A program made the position numbers and the translations under genes. A DNA stretch of 49,001 nt from Ectothiorhodospiraceae bacterium (GTDB taxonomy: Bacteria > Pseudomonadota > Gammaproteobacteria > Nitrococcales > Halorhodospiraceae), in NCBI GenBank assembly GCA_003552625.1, contig PUNM01000041.1, forward strand, positions 1 to 49,001, written 5' to 3'. The notes under the pieces were generated by a model. It saw only the letters and a list, made by a program, of their open reading frames with translations. It searched no databases and was not told the DNA's origin. This document shows, one piece after another, positions 34,479 through 44,263 of the stretch (positions are counted from its first letter, which is position 1; every line of letters starts with the position of its first letter).

Positions 34479-35891
34479 ATGGAAGCCCTCGACCCGCTGT
34501 TGCTATCGCGGATCCAGTTTGCATTCGTCGTCTCGTTCCACGCCCTCTTCCCCGTCTTTACCATCGGCCTCGCCGCCTACATTGCGGTGCTCGAGGCCCT
34601 CTGGTACCGCTCCGACAGCCCCGTTTACCGACGCCTGTCTGAGTTCTGGACGAAGATCTTCGCCGTCGTCTTCGGCATGGGCGTCGTCTCCGGACTGGTG
34701 ATGTCCTTCCAGTTCGGCACCAACTGGAGTGAGTTCTCCTTCGCCACCGCCAACTTCCTCGGCCCGATCCTCTCCTACGAGGTGCTGACCGCCTTCTTCC
34801 TCGAGGCCGTCTTCCTCGGGATCCTGCTCTTCGGCCGGGACCGTGTGCCGCGCGGTACTCACCTCTTCGCGGCCTGCATGGTGGCGATCGGCACATTCAT
34901 CTCCTCGTTCTGGATCCTCTCCGCCAACTCGTGGATGCAGACCCCGGCCGGTTTCGAGTTCCGCGACGGGATCGTCCACGTGACCTCCTGGGCAGAGGCC
35001 ATCTTCAATCCCTCCCTGTGGTATCGCTTCGGCCACATGGCCCTGGCCTCGCTGCTCACTGCCGGGTTCGTGGTCGCCGGCGTCAGTGCCTACTTCCTGC
35101 TGCGCAACCGCGCCGTGGAGACCAACCGCAAGGCACTGTCGATGACCCTCTGGGTGCTGCTCGCCGCGGCACCGGCCCAGGTCTTCATGGGCGATCTCCA
35201 CGGCCTGAACTCCTTCGAGTATCAACCCACCAAGGTGGCGGCCATGGAGGGCAACTGGGAGACCCGCAGCGGCGCCCCGTTCTACCTCTTCGCGCTGCCT
35301 GATTCGGAGCAGGAGACCAATCGCTTCGCCGTCGGCATTCCCAACGCCGCCAGCCTCGTCCTGACCCACCAGTGGGATGGCGAGGTGCCCGGACTCAAGG
35401 AGGTCAGCGCCGAGGAGCGGCCCCCGGTGGGTATCGTCTTCTGGTCGTTCCGCATCATGCTCGCGATCGGATTCCTCATGCTCGCCGTCGCTGCGTGGAG
35501 CGCCTGGCTGCGCTGGCGCGGTACGGCCCTGGAGAATCGACGTTTCCTGACCACCTTGCAGTGGATGATCCCGCTTCCGTTCGTGGCCGTTCTCACCGGC
35601 TGGTTCGTCACCGAGGTGGGCCGCTCGCCGTGGCTGATCTACGGCGAGATGACCCTGGCCGAGGGGCTCACTCCCTCGCTGACCGGCGGCATGGCCCTGT
35701 TCAGCCTGATCGGGTACGTCCTGGTCTACGCCGTGGTCTTCACCGCCGGGGTCTACTACGTCACCCGGATCGTGCGTAAGGGCCCCGAAGCCGTCGGCAA
35801 GATCGATGAGCCCGGGCATGCCAAGCGTCCGTTCTCCGCGGCCGACGTCTCCTTCGATGACGACCCCGATTTCGCGACCGGTGGGAGGTAA
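34479..35891 (+). CDS. cydA: cytochrome bd-type quinol oxidase subunit I, cyanide-insensitive (CIO) type
   Basis: Subunit I binds haems b558, b595 and d and oxidises quinol, reducing oxygen to water. The 470-residue membrane protein has conserved His21 and His186 (in WYRFGHMALA), SFQFGTNW, the helix with Glu101 and Glu109 (EVLTAFFLEA), and GRSPWLIYGEMTLAEG. It lacks the long Q-loop of E. coli CydA, and blocks such as STWILSANSWMQTP-like FWILSANSWMQTP and DLHGLNSFEYQPTK match CioA of Pseudomonas. The name cioA would be equally fair. ATG at 34479 follows GAGGAGGT. The FNR box lies upstream and cydB follows after six bases. Confidence 0.93.
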   Translation: MEALDPLLLSRIQFAFVVSFHALFPVFTIGLAAYIAVLEALWYRSDSPVYRRLSEFWTKIFAVVFGMGVVSGLVMSFQFGTNWSEFSFATANFLGPILSYEVLTAFFLEAVFLGILLFGRDRVPRGTHLFAACMVAIGTFISSFWILSANSWMQTPAGFEFRDGIVHVTSWAEAIFNPSLWYRFGHMALASLLTAGFVVAGVSAYFLLRNRAVETNRKALSMTLWVLLAAAPAQVFMGDLHGLNSFEYQPTKVAAMEGNWETRSGAPFYLFALPDSEQETNRFAVGIPNAASLVLTHQWDGEVPGLKEVSAEERPPVGIVFWSFRIMLAIGFLMLAVAAWSAWLRWRGTALENRRFLTTLQWMIPLPFVAVLTGWFVTEVGRSPWLIYGEMTLAEGLTPSLTGGMALFSLIGYVLVYAVVFTAGVYYVTRIVRKGPEAVGKIDEPGHAKRPFSAADVSFDDDPDFATGGR

Positions 35892-35897
35892 TACGCC

Positions 35898-36899
35898 ATG
35901 GAACTGATCGATATCACGGCGATCTGGGTCGCCATCATCGGCCTGGGCGTCTTCATGTACGTCCTGCTCGACGGCTTCGACCTGGGCGTGGGCATCCTCT
36001 ACCCGTTTGCCCCGGGCGAGACCGCACGGGACGACATGATGAACTCGGTCGCTCCGGTCTGGGACGGCAACGAGACCTGGCTGGTGCTCGGTGGCGCCGG
36101 TCTGCTCGCGGCCTTCCCGGCGGTCTACGCCATCTTTCTGCCGGCGCTCTACATCGGGGTTTTCCTGATGCTCGCCGGCCTGATCTTCCGCGGGGTCGCC
36201 TTCGAGTTCCGGTTCAAGGCCAGCCGCTCGCGCTATCTCTGGAACTGGTCGTTCGCCGGAGGCTCGATTCTCGCCGCTGCCGCCCAGGGATTTGTCGTGG
36301 GGGCGTACATCCAGGGCTTCCAGGTGGACGGTTTCACCTATGTCGGCGGTCCCTTCGACTGGCTGACGCCCTTTACCGTGTTCACCGCCGTTTCGCTGGT
36401 GCTCGGTTACGCCCTGCTGGGGGCTACCTGGGGCATTCTGAAGACCGAGGGCGCTACGCAGCAGTGGCTCTACCGTGTGACGCCGGTCCTTCTGGTTGCC
36501 GTGGTGATCTGCCTGCTGGGGGTCAGCCTGTGGACGCCGCTGACCCAGGAGCGGGTCATGGAGCGGTGGCTCTCGGAGTGGACGCTGCTCTGGCCGCTGC
36601 CGGCACTGGGGCTGGCGGCCGTTGCCCTTCTGTGGCGCAGCGTGCAGCAGCGCAATGAAGCCTATCCCTTCCTCTGCGCCCTGGCGCTCTTTGTCTCGGC
36701 CTACGTGGGCCTGCTCGCCAGCAAGTGGCCCTACGTGGTGCCACCGGAGATCACGTTCCGTGACGCGGCCTCCGCACCGGAGTCCCAGCTCTTCCTGCTC
36801 CTCGGTGTGCTCTTCCTGCTGCCGGTGGTGATGGGCTATACCGCATGGACGTACTGGGTTTTCCGCGGCAAGGTGCGTAGTGGTGTTGGCTACCACTAG
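35898..36899 (+). CDS. cydB: cytochrome bd-type quinol oxidase subunit II, CIO type
   Basis: Subunit II pairs with CydA and stabilises the oxidase. The 333-residue protein has about eight to nine membrane helices, with the typical N-terminus WVAIIGLGVFMYVLLDGFDLG, and the conserved VAPVWDGNETWLVLGG. Its length is near that of CioB and shorter than E. coli CydB. No cydX-like small gene fits in the 12-base gap before cydD. The name cioB would be equally valid. Confidence 0.93.
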   Translation: MELIDITAIWVAIIGLGVFMYVLLDGFDLGVGILYPFAPGETARDDMMNSVAPVWDGNETWLVLGGAGLLAAFPAVYAIFLPALYIGVFLMLAGLIFRGVAFEFRFKASRSRYLWNWSFAGGSILAAAAQGFVVGAYIQGFQVDGFTYVGGPFDWLTPFTVFTAVSLVLGYALLGATWGILKTEGATQQWLYRVTPVLLVAVVICLLGVSLWTPLTQERVMERWLSEWTLLWPLPALGLAAVALLWRSVQQRNEAYPFLCALALFVSAYVGLLASKWPYVVPPEITFRDAASAPESQLFLLLGVLFLLPVVMGYTAWTYWVFRGKVRSGVGYH

Positions 36900-36911
36900 G
36901 CCGGACGAGGA

Positions 36912-38648
36912 ATGACGGAAGCATCGTCAGCAGCCGGCGGGCGCAAGCCCGCCCGTTGGCTGCTGGAGCAAGCCGGGCTCGCACGCAACGCCGTCGCTGC
37001 CGCAATCGCTGCCGGTCTGCTGGATGCGGTGCTGGTCACCGGGCAGGCAGCGCTGGTGGCTTGGGTCATCCACGCTGCGGTGATCGATGGCCGCTCGCTC
37101 GACGCGCTCATGCCGGCGATGGCCGCGCTGGGGGCCGTCTTCCTCGGCCGCGCCTTGCTCACCTGGGCGCGCAGCGCCGCCGGCGCCCGCGCCGCCTACC
37201 GCATTACCCTCGCTGTCCGGCAGCGGCTCTACCGCCACCTGACCGCCCTGGGCCCGGTGCGCCTGCAGCGCCACCACAGCGGCGCCGTGGCCAGCTCCCT
37301 GGTGGAGCAGGTGGAGGCCCTGGAGAGCTACTACGCCAACTACCTGCCGCAAATGGTGCTGGCAGTGGCCGTGCCCCTCGGGTTGATCAGTGTCGTCCTG
37401 ACTCTGGATCTGCTCGCCGGATTGCTCCTGCTCATCGCCGCACCCCTGGTCCCGCTGTTCATGGCCCTGGTCGGTATCGGTGCCGAGCGCCTCTCGCAGC
37501 GCCAGCAGCAGAGCATGGCGCGGATCAGCGCGCACTTCCTCGATCGGCTGCGCGGACTGGTGACGTTGCGCATCTTTCGCGCCACGGAGGCGGCCGGCGA
37601 TGCCGTGGCCCAGGCTGCGGATGAGTACCGGCGCCGCTCCCTGTCGGTGCTGCGGGTCGCGTTTCTCTCCTCGTCGGCGCTCGAGTTGATTGCCGCGATC
37701 TCCATCGCGGTGGTGGCCATTTACGTGGGCTTCTCCCTGCTCGGCTTTCTCGACTACGGGCCGGGGCCCGAGCTCGGGCTCTTCGCCGGGCTGTTCATCC
37801 TCCTCCTGGCGCCGGAGGTCTTCTTCCCGTTGCGCCGCCTGGCGCAGCACTACCACGACCGCGCTACAGCCGTCGGCGCGGCGGAGGAGATCCTCAAGGT
37901 CCTGGATGACCCGCCGCCCGCGTCGGCGCCAGAGCCGGATTCCGCACCTGCGCCCGACCGCGATGCGCAGACCGGGCTCCCCGTCCCGGCACCGGTCGCG
38001 GTGCGCTACGCGGGGGTGAGTCTTCGTTTTCCCGGTGCTGAAAGCCCCGCACTGGCGGAGCTGGAACTCTCCATCGCCGCCGGCGAGCGCGTGGTCATCT
38101 CCGGGCCGAGCGGGGCGGGGAAATCCACCCTGCTCCACCTGCTGGCGGGTTTCGTCCCGCCCGATAGCGGACGCGTGGAGGTCGGGGGCGAGCCGGCGCC
38201 CGGGTCCGGTGGTGTAGCCTGGGTCGGCCAGCGGCCGTGGCTGTTCCACGGCACGGTACGTGAGAATCTCCTCCTGGCCGATCCGGACGCCGATGAAAAC
38301 CGCCTCTACGCCGCCCTGCGCGAGGCGGACCTCGCCGATGTGGTCGAGGGGCTGCCCGAAGGGCTCGACGCGCCGCTGGGCGAAGACGGCTACGGGCTCT
38401 CCGGCGGGCAGGCCAGCAGACTGGCTCTGGCGCGCGCCCTGCTCACCGGGGCGCCGCTACTGCTGCTCGATGAGCCCACGGCCGGGCTCGATCCGGACAG
38501 CCGCGCGCGCGTGCTCGCCGCCCTGGGCCGCCTTGCGGATGGCCGCCGCACGGTGCTGCTCGTGGCCCACGACCGGGAGATCCACGACTGGGGGGATCGC
38601 CACTTGATCATCGAGGCCGGACGCTGCCTGGAGGACCGCCGTGCGTGA
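36912..38648 (+). CDS. cydD: thiol reductant ABC exporter subunit CydD
   Basis: CydD and CydC form an ABC transporter that exports cysteine and glutathione to the periplasm and is needed for cytochrome bd assembly. The 578-residue protein has an N-terminal six-helix membrane domain (to about residue 310), a Pro/Ala-rich linker, and an ATPase domain with Walker A GPSGAGKST, signature LSGGQASRLALARAL and Walker B LLLLDEPTAGLD. It overlaps cydC by eight bases and follows cydB by 12 bases, so it clearly belongs to the cyd operon. Confidence 0.93.
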   Translation: MTEASSAAGGRKPARWLLEQAGLARNAVAAAIAAGLLDAVLVTGQAALVAWVIHAAVIDGRSLDALMPAMAALGAVFLGRALLTWARSAAGARAAYRITLAVRQRLYRHLTALGPVRLQRHHSGAVASSLVEQVEALESYYANYLPQMVLAVAVPLGLISVVLTLDLLAGLLLLIAAPLVPLFMALVGIGAERLSQRQQQSMARISAHFLDRLRGLVTLRIFRATEAAGDAVAQAADEYRRRSLSVLRVAFLSSSALELIAAISIAVVAIYVGFSLLGFLDYGPGPELGLFAGLFILLLAPEVFFPLRRLAQHYHDRATAVGAAEEILKVLDDPPPASAPEPDSAPAPDRDAQTGLPVPAPVAVRYAGVSLRFPGAESPALAELELSIAAGERVVISGPSGAGKSTLLHLLAGFVPPDSGRVEVGGEPAPGSGGVAWVGQRPWLFHGTVRENLLLADPDADENRLYAALREADLADVVEGLPEGLDAPLGEDGYGLSGGQASRLALARALLTGAPLLLLDEPTAGLDPDSRARVLAALGRLADGRRTVLLVAHDREIHDWGDRHLIIEAGRCLEDRRA

Positions 38649-40305
38649 TCTCTGGCCCTTTCTTCGTGACCTGCGGCCGGAGGCGTGGCGGCTTGGGCTC
38701 GGCACCCTGCTGCTGATCATCAGCCTTGCCGCGGGGATCGGCCTGCTGGGGCTGGCCGGCTGGTTCATCGCCGCCACCGCGGTTGCCGGAATCACGGGCG
38801 CGGCCTTGGATATCTACCGGCCCAGCGCCGGTATCCGCTTCTTTGCCCTGGCACGGACGATCAGCCGGTACTTCGAGCGCCTCGTCCACCACGACGCTGT
38901 GCTGCGTGCTCTGGCCCGCTTGCGCGGCTGGCTCTTCCGCGTGCTGACCCCCATCCCCCTGGAGCGACTGGAGCGCGTGCAGCGCAGCGATCTTCTCAAT
39001 CGCATGACCGCCGACGTGGAGGCCCTCGACAACCTCTACCTGCGTGTCGTCGGTCCGTCCATCGCCGGGCTGGTGACACTGGTGGGGACGGTGGTGGTGC
39101 TCAGCCTCTTCGCCGGGCCTGCGGGCGCGGCAGTGGGCGGCGTCCTGCTGGTCGGTGGTCTCCTCCTTCCGTTGCTCGCCTGGCGCCTGGGATTCCCCCA
39201 CGGTGAGGCTATCGACCACCACCTGCCGCGCTTGCGTGGGGCGGGTGTGGACGCCGTACAGGGGCTCGCCGAGCTACGTGCCTGTCGGGCCGTGGGCCGC
39301 CACGAGGAGCGCCTGATGGCGGCGGCCGAGGGGCTGGCGGCTGCACGCGCCCGGGCAGCGCGGCTGACCGGTGCCGGCGAGGCGGCGGTGGGGCTGCTCG
39401 GCCACGCGGCCCTGTGGGTCGCCCTTGCCGTGGCCATCCCGCTCTACCAGCAGGGAGCCATCAGTGGGCCGGTGGTGGCGCTGTTAGCCCTGGCCGCCCT
39501 CGCTGCCGGGGAGGCGCTGACGACGCTGCCCGGCGCGTGGCAGCACCTGGGGCGGACGCGGGCGGCGGCGCGGCGGCTGCTCGAGGTGGCGGAGCAGGCC
39601 GAGCCGGCCCCGGAGCCGGACATCCTCCCGCAGCCCGACGTCCCGCAGGCGCTGGCCCTGCGTGGCGTCACCTTTCGCCACGGTCCGCACGCCGAGCCCA
39701 TCCTGGAGCGGACGGACCTGCACGTGGCGGCCGGTGAAACCGTGCTCGTCCATGGCCCCTCCGGTTGCGGCAAGTCCACGTTGCTCGACCTCCTCGCCGG
39801 GTTCCGCGCGCCGGAGACGGGCACAGCCACCCTCGGCGCGGCCGATGTACGCCGGCTGCCGGAGATGGAGCGTTTCGCTCGCCTGAGCTACCTGACCCAG
39901 CGCACGGAACTCTTCGCGGATACGGTGGCCGGCAATCTGCTGATCGCTGCTCCCGAGGCCGACGAGGCCGCGATGTGGGCGGCCCTGGAGCGGGTGGGCC
40001 TGGCCGAACGGGTGCGCCAAAGCCCCGGCCAGCTCCGCGAATGGATCGGCGAGGCGGGGAGCCGGCTCTCCGGCGGTGAGGCCCGGCGCCTTGCGCTCGC
40101 CCGCCTGGTTCTTGCCGACGCACCTGTCGTCCTGCTGGATGAGCCGTTCCGCGGTCTGGACGATGCGACGGCGGCCGCCGTCGCCGCTGGTCTGGAGCCG
40201 TGGCTGACCGGGCGCACAGCGCTTGTGATCAGCCACGCACCGGAGGCTGCGCCCCGCCACGACCGCCGGATCGCGTTCGCCGAACTGATTCGTCGTCCCG
40301 ATTGA
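38641..40305 (+). CDS. cydC: thiol reductant ABC exporter subunit CydC
   Basis: This is the partner of CydD. The 554-residue protein has an N-terminal membrane domain beginning [15 protein letters not shown], then [22 protein letters not shown] (a block typical of CydC), and an ATPase domain with Walker [10 protein letters not shown], signature [14 protein letters not shown] and Walker [14 protein letters not shown]. The GTG start at 38641 lies inside the end of cydD. Both halves look functional. It ends the cyd operon; argS has its own promoter downstream. Confidence 0.93.
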   Translation: MRDLWPFLRDLRPEAWRLGLGTLLLIISLAAGIGLLGLAGWFIAATAVAGITGAALDIYRPSAGIRFFALARTISRYFERLVHHDAVLRALARLRGWLFRVLTPIPLERLERVQRSDLLNRMTADVEALDNLYLRVVGPSIAGLVTLVGTVVVLSLFAGPAGAAVGGVLLVGGLLLPLLAWRLGFPHGEAIDHHLPRLRGAGVDAVQGLAELRACRAVGRHEERLMAAAEGLAAARARAARLTGAGEAAVGLLGHAALWVALAVAIPLYQQGAISGPVVALLALAALAAGEALTTLPGAWQHLGRTRAAARRLLEVAEQAEPAPEPDILPQPDVPQALALRGVTFRHGPHAEPILERTDLHVAAGETVLVHGPSGCGKSTLLDLLAGFRAPETGTATLGAADVRRLPEMERFARLSYLTQRTELFADTVAGNLLIAAPEADEAAMWAALERVGLAERVRQSPGQLREWIGEAGSRLSGGEARRLALARLVLADAPVVLLDEPFRGLDDATAAAVAAGLEPWLTGRTALVISHAPEAAPRHDRRIAFAELIRRPD

Positions 40306-40317
40306 AGGTCGCCGCAG

Positions 40318-40347
40318 TTGGCATTCCACCCGTGCTGGCGGGATAAT
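40318..40347 (+). promoter_or_regulatory. sigma70-type promoter of argS
   Basis: TTGGCA (40318-40323) and GATAAT (40342-40347) each match five of six consensus bases, with an 18-base spacer, in the gap between cydC and argS. Transcription would start about 30 bases before the argS ATG. Confidence 0.6.
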
Positions 40348-40384
40348 AGCCGGCTTTTCCAGGACCGGAGCGGAGACCCTCTTC

Positions 40385-42139
40385 ATGAAGCGACACGTGG
40401 CCAGCCTTCTGGCGCAGGCCCTGGCTTCCCTGCGCGATGCCGGCGGCCTTCCGGCGGACGTCGAATTGCCCGAGATCCAGGTCGAGCGGGCGCGGGATCG
40501 AGCCCACGGGGACTACGCGGCCAACACCGCCATGGTCCTTGCCAAGGCGGCGCGCTGTAAGCCGCGTGACCTGGCTGAGCAGATCCGGGCGCACCTGCCT
40601 GAGTCGCCGTCGATCGCCGAGGTGGCGGTCGCCGGTCCCGGGTTCCTGAACTTTACGCTGACCCCGGCCGCCCGCCACGAGGCGGTCCGCAGTGCGCTGC
40701 GTGAGGGCGGGCAGTACGGACGCAGCCAGGTGGGTGCCGGGCACCGGATCCACATTGAATTCGTCTCCGCCAACCCCACCGGGCCGCTCCACGTGGGTCA
40801 CGGCCGGGGCGCGGCCTTCGGTGACGCGCTTGCCAGCGTCCTGGAGGCGGCCGGCTTCCAGGTTCACCGTGAGTACTACGTCAACGACGCCGGGCGGCAG
40901 ATGGATATCCTCGCCGTCTCGTTCTGGCTGCGCTACCTGCAGGCAGCGGGTGAGGACGTGCCCTTCCCCGCCAAGGGGTATCAGGGCGCGTACATCACCG
41001 CCCATGCCCAGGAACTGCTCGAGATCGACGGCGATGCCCACGTCCACAATGCCGCGGCGATCATCGACGGCCTGCCGGACGAGGCCTCCGACCCGGAGGG
41101 CTACCTCGATGCGCTGGTCGCGCGAGCGCGGGCTTTGCTCGACCATGGCGCGTATGAGCGGGTCCTGGGGTTTGCCCTGGAGGCGATCCTGGGGGATATC
41201 CGCGCCGACCTCGACGCCTTCGGCGTCACCTACCACCAGTACTTCTCGGAGCGAGAGCTGGCCGACAACGGCCGGATCGAGGCAGCCGTGCAGCGGCTGG
41301 CCGATGCCGGCTATACCTATGAGGCCGATGGGGCATTGTGGTTCCGTGCCTCCGAGCTCGGCGACGACAAGGACCGGGTCCTGCGCCGGGAGAATGGCCT
41401 GACCACCTATTTCGCCGCCGATGTGGCCTACCACCTGGACAAGGTCGAGCGGGGCTTCGATACCCTGGTCAACGTCTGGGGGGCCGACCACCACGGGTAT
41501 GTGCCGCGGGTCACGGCCTCCCTGCAGGCTCTCGGGATCGATCCATCCTGCCTCGACGTCCGCCTGGTCCAGTTCGCCGTCCTCTACCGCGGCGGTGAGA
41601 AGCTTCCCATGTCCACTCGTTCCGGCGAGTTCGTCACCCTGCGCGAGCTGCGCGACGAGGTGGGTAAGGACGCCGCCCGTTTTTTCTACGTCATGCGCCG
41701 CTCCGAGCAGCACATGGACTTCGATCTGGATCTGGCCAAGTCGGAATCCGCGGATAATCCGGTCTATTACTGCCAGTACGCGCACGCCCGGATCTGCAGC
41801 GTCATGCGCCAGCTCGAAGAGCGCGGGATGCGTGTCGCCGCGGATCCGGAGGAGGCCGCTCTGGAGCGTCTGGACGCCGAGCACGAGACCATCCTGCTCG
41901 ACCTGCTCGGCCGGTATCCGGAGGTGGTCGAGGCGGCGGCTCTCTCCCGGGAACCCCATCAGGTGGCCCAGTACCTGCGGGAGCTTGCCGCGGCCTTCCA
42001 CACCTATTACAACGCCGTGCCGTTTATCATCGAGGACGCGGCCCTGCGTGACGCACGGCTGACCCTGGTCCTTGCGACGCGCCAGGTGCTCGCCAACGGC
42101 CTGGGACTGCTCGGGGTGGACGCTCCAGAGGCGATGTAG
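40385..42139 (+). CDS. argS: arginine--tRNA ligase
   Basis: ArgRS charges tRNA-Arg. The 584-residue class I synthetase has the N-terminal additional domain, the HIGH-type motif [20 protein letters not shown], and the block [20 protein letters not shown] in place of a canonical KMSKS, which is normal for many ArgRS. The DALR anticodon domain at the C-terminus is complete. The ATG at 40385 follows GGAG by about ten bases, and the gene has its own promoter. A SPOR-domain gene starts six bases after the stop, an arrangement also seen in pseudomonads. Confidence 0.97.
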   Translation: MKRHVASLLAQALASLRDAGGLPADVELPEIQVERARDRAHGDYAANTAMVLAKAARCKPRDLAEQIRAHLPESPSIAEVAVAGPGFLNFTLTPAARHEAVRSALREGGQYGRSQVGAGHRIHIEFVSANPTGPLHVGHGRGAAFGDALASVLEAAGFQVHREYYVNDAGRQMDILAVSFWLRYLQAAGEDVPFPAKGYQGAYITAHAQELLEIDGDAHVHNAAAIIDGLPDEASDPEGYLDALVARARALLDHGAYERVLGFALEAILGDIRADLDAFGVTYHQYFSERELADNGRIEAAVQRLADAGYTYEADGALWFRASELGDDKDRVLRRENGLTTYFAADVAYHLDKVERGFDTLVNVWGADHHGYVPRVTASLQALGIDPSCLDVRLVQFAVLYRGGEKLPMSTRSGEFVTLRELRDEVGKDAARFFYVMRRSEQHMDFDLDLAKSESADNPVYYCQYAHARICSVMRQLEERGMRVAADPEEAALERLDAEHETILLDLLGRYPEVVEAAALSREPHQVAQYLRELAAAFHTYYNAVPFIIEDAALRDARLTLVLATRQVLANGLGLLGVDAPEAM

Positions 42140-42145
42140 GCGAAG

Positions 42146-42814
42146 ATGGCGCAAAGAGGCGGTAAGACGGGATCCCGACAGACCGGCAAGCGGGGAAGCG
42201 GCGCACGCCCTGCCAAGCCGGCCGGCGGCTCGGGACGCCGCGGCGCGACCCCCGCACGCCGCGACACCGGCGGCTCGCTTCCGGGCTGGGTGTGGATGCT
42301 CATCGGGGCCGGTTTGGCGGTGGGCGGCTACCTGCTGATCCAGTGGCACCAGGCCCGGGATGATCGCCCGCCGGATCCAGCAGCGGAGATCGACCCCGGC
42401 GAGCCGGAGGCGGAAGAACGCGCGGAGGAGGAACGCGAGCGCAGCTTCGACTTCTACGAACTGCTGATGCAGGACGAGGTGGCTGTCCCGGAAGAGGAAG
42501 AGCTCGCGGAGTCAGACAAGCGGCGCACCGAAGACGAGGAGGATGAGATCTCCCGCGCCGCCACCTTCGAGGAAGGGCACACCTACCTTCTCCAGGCCGG
42601 CTCCTTCCGCAGCCACGACGATGCGGAGCGAATGCGGGCGACCCTGGCGCTGGTCGGCCTGCCGGCACAGATCCACACGGTGGAGCTCGACGATGGCGCC
42701 GAATGGCATCGCGTCCGTGTCGGGCCGTTCGACGATAGCGAGCGGCTTGAGGAGGCGGCACTGCGGATGGAGGACAACGATATCCAGCCGCTGATGCTGC
42801 GGCAGGATGGGTAG
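42146..42814 (+). CDS. SPOR-domain membrane protein, FtsN-like
   Basis: The 222-residue protein has a basic, Gly/Arg-rich cytoplasmic N-terminus (1-42), one membrane helix (about 46-67), a strongly acidic linker (about 70-135) containing FDFYELLMQDEV, a motif shared by FtsN-like SPOR proteins, and a SPOR domain (about 145-220, starting TYLLQAGSFRSHDDAERM). SPOR domains bind denuded septal glycan, so a role in cell division is likely. Whether it is the true FtsN cannot be decided here. Position after argS matches the usual context. The acidic linker fits a salt-adapted organism. Confidence 0.85.
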   Translation: MAQRGGKTGSRQTGKRGSGARPAKPAGGSGRRGATPARRDTGGSLPGWVWMLIGAGLAVGGYLLIQWHQARDDRPPDPAAEIDPGEPEAEERAEEERERSFDFYELLMQDEVAVPEEEELAESDKRRTEDEEDEISRAATFEEGHTYLLQAGSFRSHDDAERMRATLALVGLPAQIHTVELDDGAEWHRVRVGPFDDSERLEEAALRMEDNDIQPLMLRQDG

Positions 42815-42852
42815 TCTTTTGGGTTCAGATTCTCGGTTTCACGGTTTGATGC

Positions 42853-42891
42853 CGGGGCTCTCGGCGGCGGGTCGGGCGCCCCGTTCCTTTT
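42853..42891 (+). terminator. possible intrinsic terminator after the argS-SPOR unit
   Basis: CGGGGC (42853-42858) pairs with GCCCCG (42878-42883), followed by the U-rich tail TTCCTTTT. The loop is long (19 bases) and GC-rich, so alternative pairing is possible. It lies between the SPOR gene and the small membrane-protein gene. Confidence 0.4.
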
Positions 42892-42907
42892 CGGTAGGAG
42901 GGATTTC

Positions 42908-43255
42908 ATGATTGTGTTGCGCAGCATCCTGTTGCTCGCCACCTTGGCGTGCCTGGGGTTTCTGGGCTATACGCTCCATGCGGCCGATCTGGTCGGTGAC
43001 CCGGGCGCCGTGGCGACGGAGCTTGAGGCGCTGGTCCTCAGCCCCTGGGTGCAGGTGGTGCTAGCTGCTTACTACCTGGGTGTGCTGTGCTTCCTCGCCG
43101 CGATCGTAGTGATCGAGAAGCGGCCGGTTCCGCGCATTCTGTGGGCTGTGGTCGGCGTGCTGCTGACCTACCCGGCCCTGGTCTTCTGGTTGCTGCTGCG
43201 CGGACTGCCGGAGATGGGCGAGCGCAGTGCCCGGCGCTTGAAGACCCTGGGTTAA
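42908..43255 (+). CDS. small predicted membrane protein of unknown function
   Basis: The 115-residue protein has three predicted membrane helices (about residues 4-25, 46-69 and 77-98) and a basic C-terminal tail (SARRLKTLG). I recognise no family. A strong ribosome site (AGGAGGG, 42896-42902) precedes the ATG at 42908. Codon use and base composition match the neighbours, so it is probably a real gene. It stands alone between a possible terminator and a convergent dehydrogenase gene. Confidence 0.75.
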   Translation: MIVLRSILLLATLACLGFLGYTLHAADLVGDPGAVATELEALVLSPWVQVVLAAYYLGVLCFLAAIVVIEKRPVPRILWAVVGVLLTYPALVFWLLLRGLPEMGERSARRLKTLG

Positions 43256-43310
43256 GGGCCGCCCTTTTCCGCTTGGCCCTCACGGGGGCGGCCCGCACGA
43301 GGGCCGCCCC
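43254..43310. terminator. hairpins between convergent genes, possible bidirectional terminator
   Basis: GGGGCGGCCC (43285-43294) and GGGCCGCCCC (43301-43310) form a perfect 10-bp stem with a six-base loop. A second element, GGGCCGCCC (43257-43265), right after the stop of the small membrane-protein gene, can pair with the same left arm, and itself forms AAGGG-CCG-CCCTT followed by TT. The region probably ends transcription from both sides. Confidence 0.5.
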
Positions 43311-43355
43311 GGCCTCTGGATGCCTCCGGGGCGTGCGCCGGGTCTGCGGGTCCGG

Positions 43356-44225
43356 TCAGCCCGAGCCCAACTCGCTGCAGCGCAAGCGGTACAGGGCGGA
43401 GATGTCTTCATCGCCGTGGCCGGACTCGATGAGCCGATCGTAGTCCGCCAGGGTGCGATCGATCAGCTCCAGGCTCAGGCCCTTGGCAGCCAACACATCC
43501 CGGACGATACCCAGGTCCTTGCGGTGCAGCGCCAGCTTGAAGCCCGGCGGGAACTGGTCGTGGACCATGTTGGGTCCCCGGTTGTCGAGTTGCCAGTTCC
43601 CGGCAGCGCCACCGCCGACCACCCGAATGACCTGCTCCAGGTCGAGCCCTTGCCCCCTGCCGTAGGCGAGGGCGGAGGCGACTCCCTGCATGATCCCGGC
43701 CACCATGATCTGGTTGACCGCCTTGGTGGCCTGGCCGGCGCCGCTTGGCCCCATGAAGTTCGCCGAGCCGCAGATCGGGTCGAGCACGGGGCGGATGCGA
43801 TCGAGAACGGCCTCGTCACCGCCGATCATCATCACCATGCTGCCTTTGCGCGCGCCTTCCGGCCCCCCGGAGACGGGGGCGTCAAGGAACCCGGCGCCGG
43901 TGGCCCGAATGCGCTCCGCGGCCTCTCGCGCCGTATCCGGCGCCACGGTGGAGGTATCGACCACCACCTTGCCGGGCTCCAACCCCTCCTTGAGGGCGTC
44001 GATGACGCCGAGCAGGTCGTTATCGGCGGAGACGCTGACCAGAATGACATCCGCCGCCGCTGCGACCGTCGCCGGCTCGTCGGCCACTGCCACCCCGTGC
44101 TCGCCGGCAAAGGCCTCGGCCTTGGAGCGCGTTCGGTTCCAGACGGCCGCAAGCAGTCCCGCCCGGGCCAGGTTGGCCGCGATCCCGTGGCCCATCGCTC
44201 CGAGTCCGATCACCCCAGCTTTCAT
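43356..44225 (-). CDS. NAD(P)-dependent beta-hydroxyacid dehydrogenase (HIBADH / tartronate-semialdehyde reductase family)
   Basis: The 289-residue protein belongs to the 3-hydroxyisobutyrate dehydrogenase family. It has the Rossmann motif GLGAMGHGIAANL (about residues 7-19), the substrate block DAPVSGGPEGARKGSM (115-130) and the catalytic lysine in GAGQATKAVNQIM (Lys168). Family members reduce or oxidise small beta-hydroxyacids such as tartronate semialdehyde, glyoxylate or 3-hydroxyisobutyrate; I cannot choose between these. It lies 38 bases after speA on the same strand but has no clear metabolic link to polyamines. Confidence 0.88.
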   Translation of the reverse strand: MKAGVIGLGAMGHGIAANLARAGLLAAVWNRTRSKAEAFAGEHGVAVADEPATVAAAADVILVSVSADNDLLGVIDALKEGLEPGKVVVDTSTVAPDTAREAAERIRATGAGFLDAPVSGGPEGARKGSMVMMIGGDEAVLDRIRPVLDPICGSANFMGPSGAGQATKAVNQIMVAGIMQGVASALAYGRGQGLDLEQVIRVVGGGAAGNWQLDNRGPNMVHDQFPPGFKLALHRKDLGIVRDVLAAKGLSLELIDRTLADYDRLIESGHGDEDISALYRLRCSELGSG

Positions 44226-44263
44226 GCACTTGCCTCCACGAAATGGTTGCCCCGCGCGTGGTC

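Noticed and set aside
34503-36896. A 797-codon open frame opposite cydA and cydB, rich in His, Gly and Gln.
   Set aside because: It mirrors two conserved membrane genes; the composition is the expected complement of their codons.
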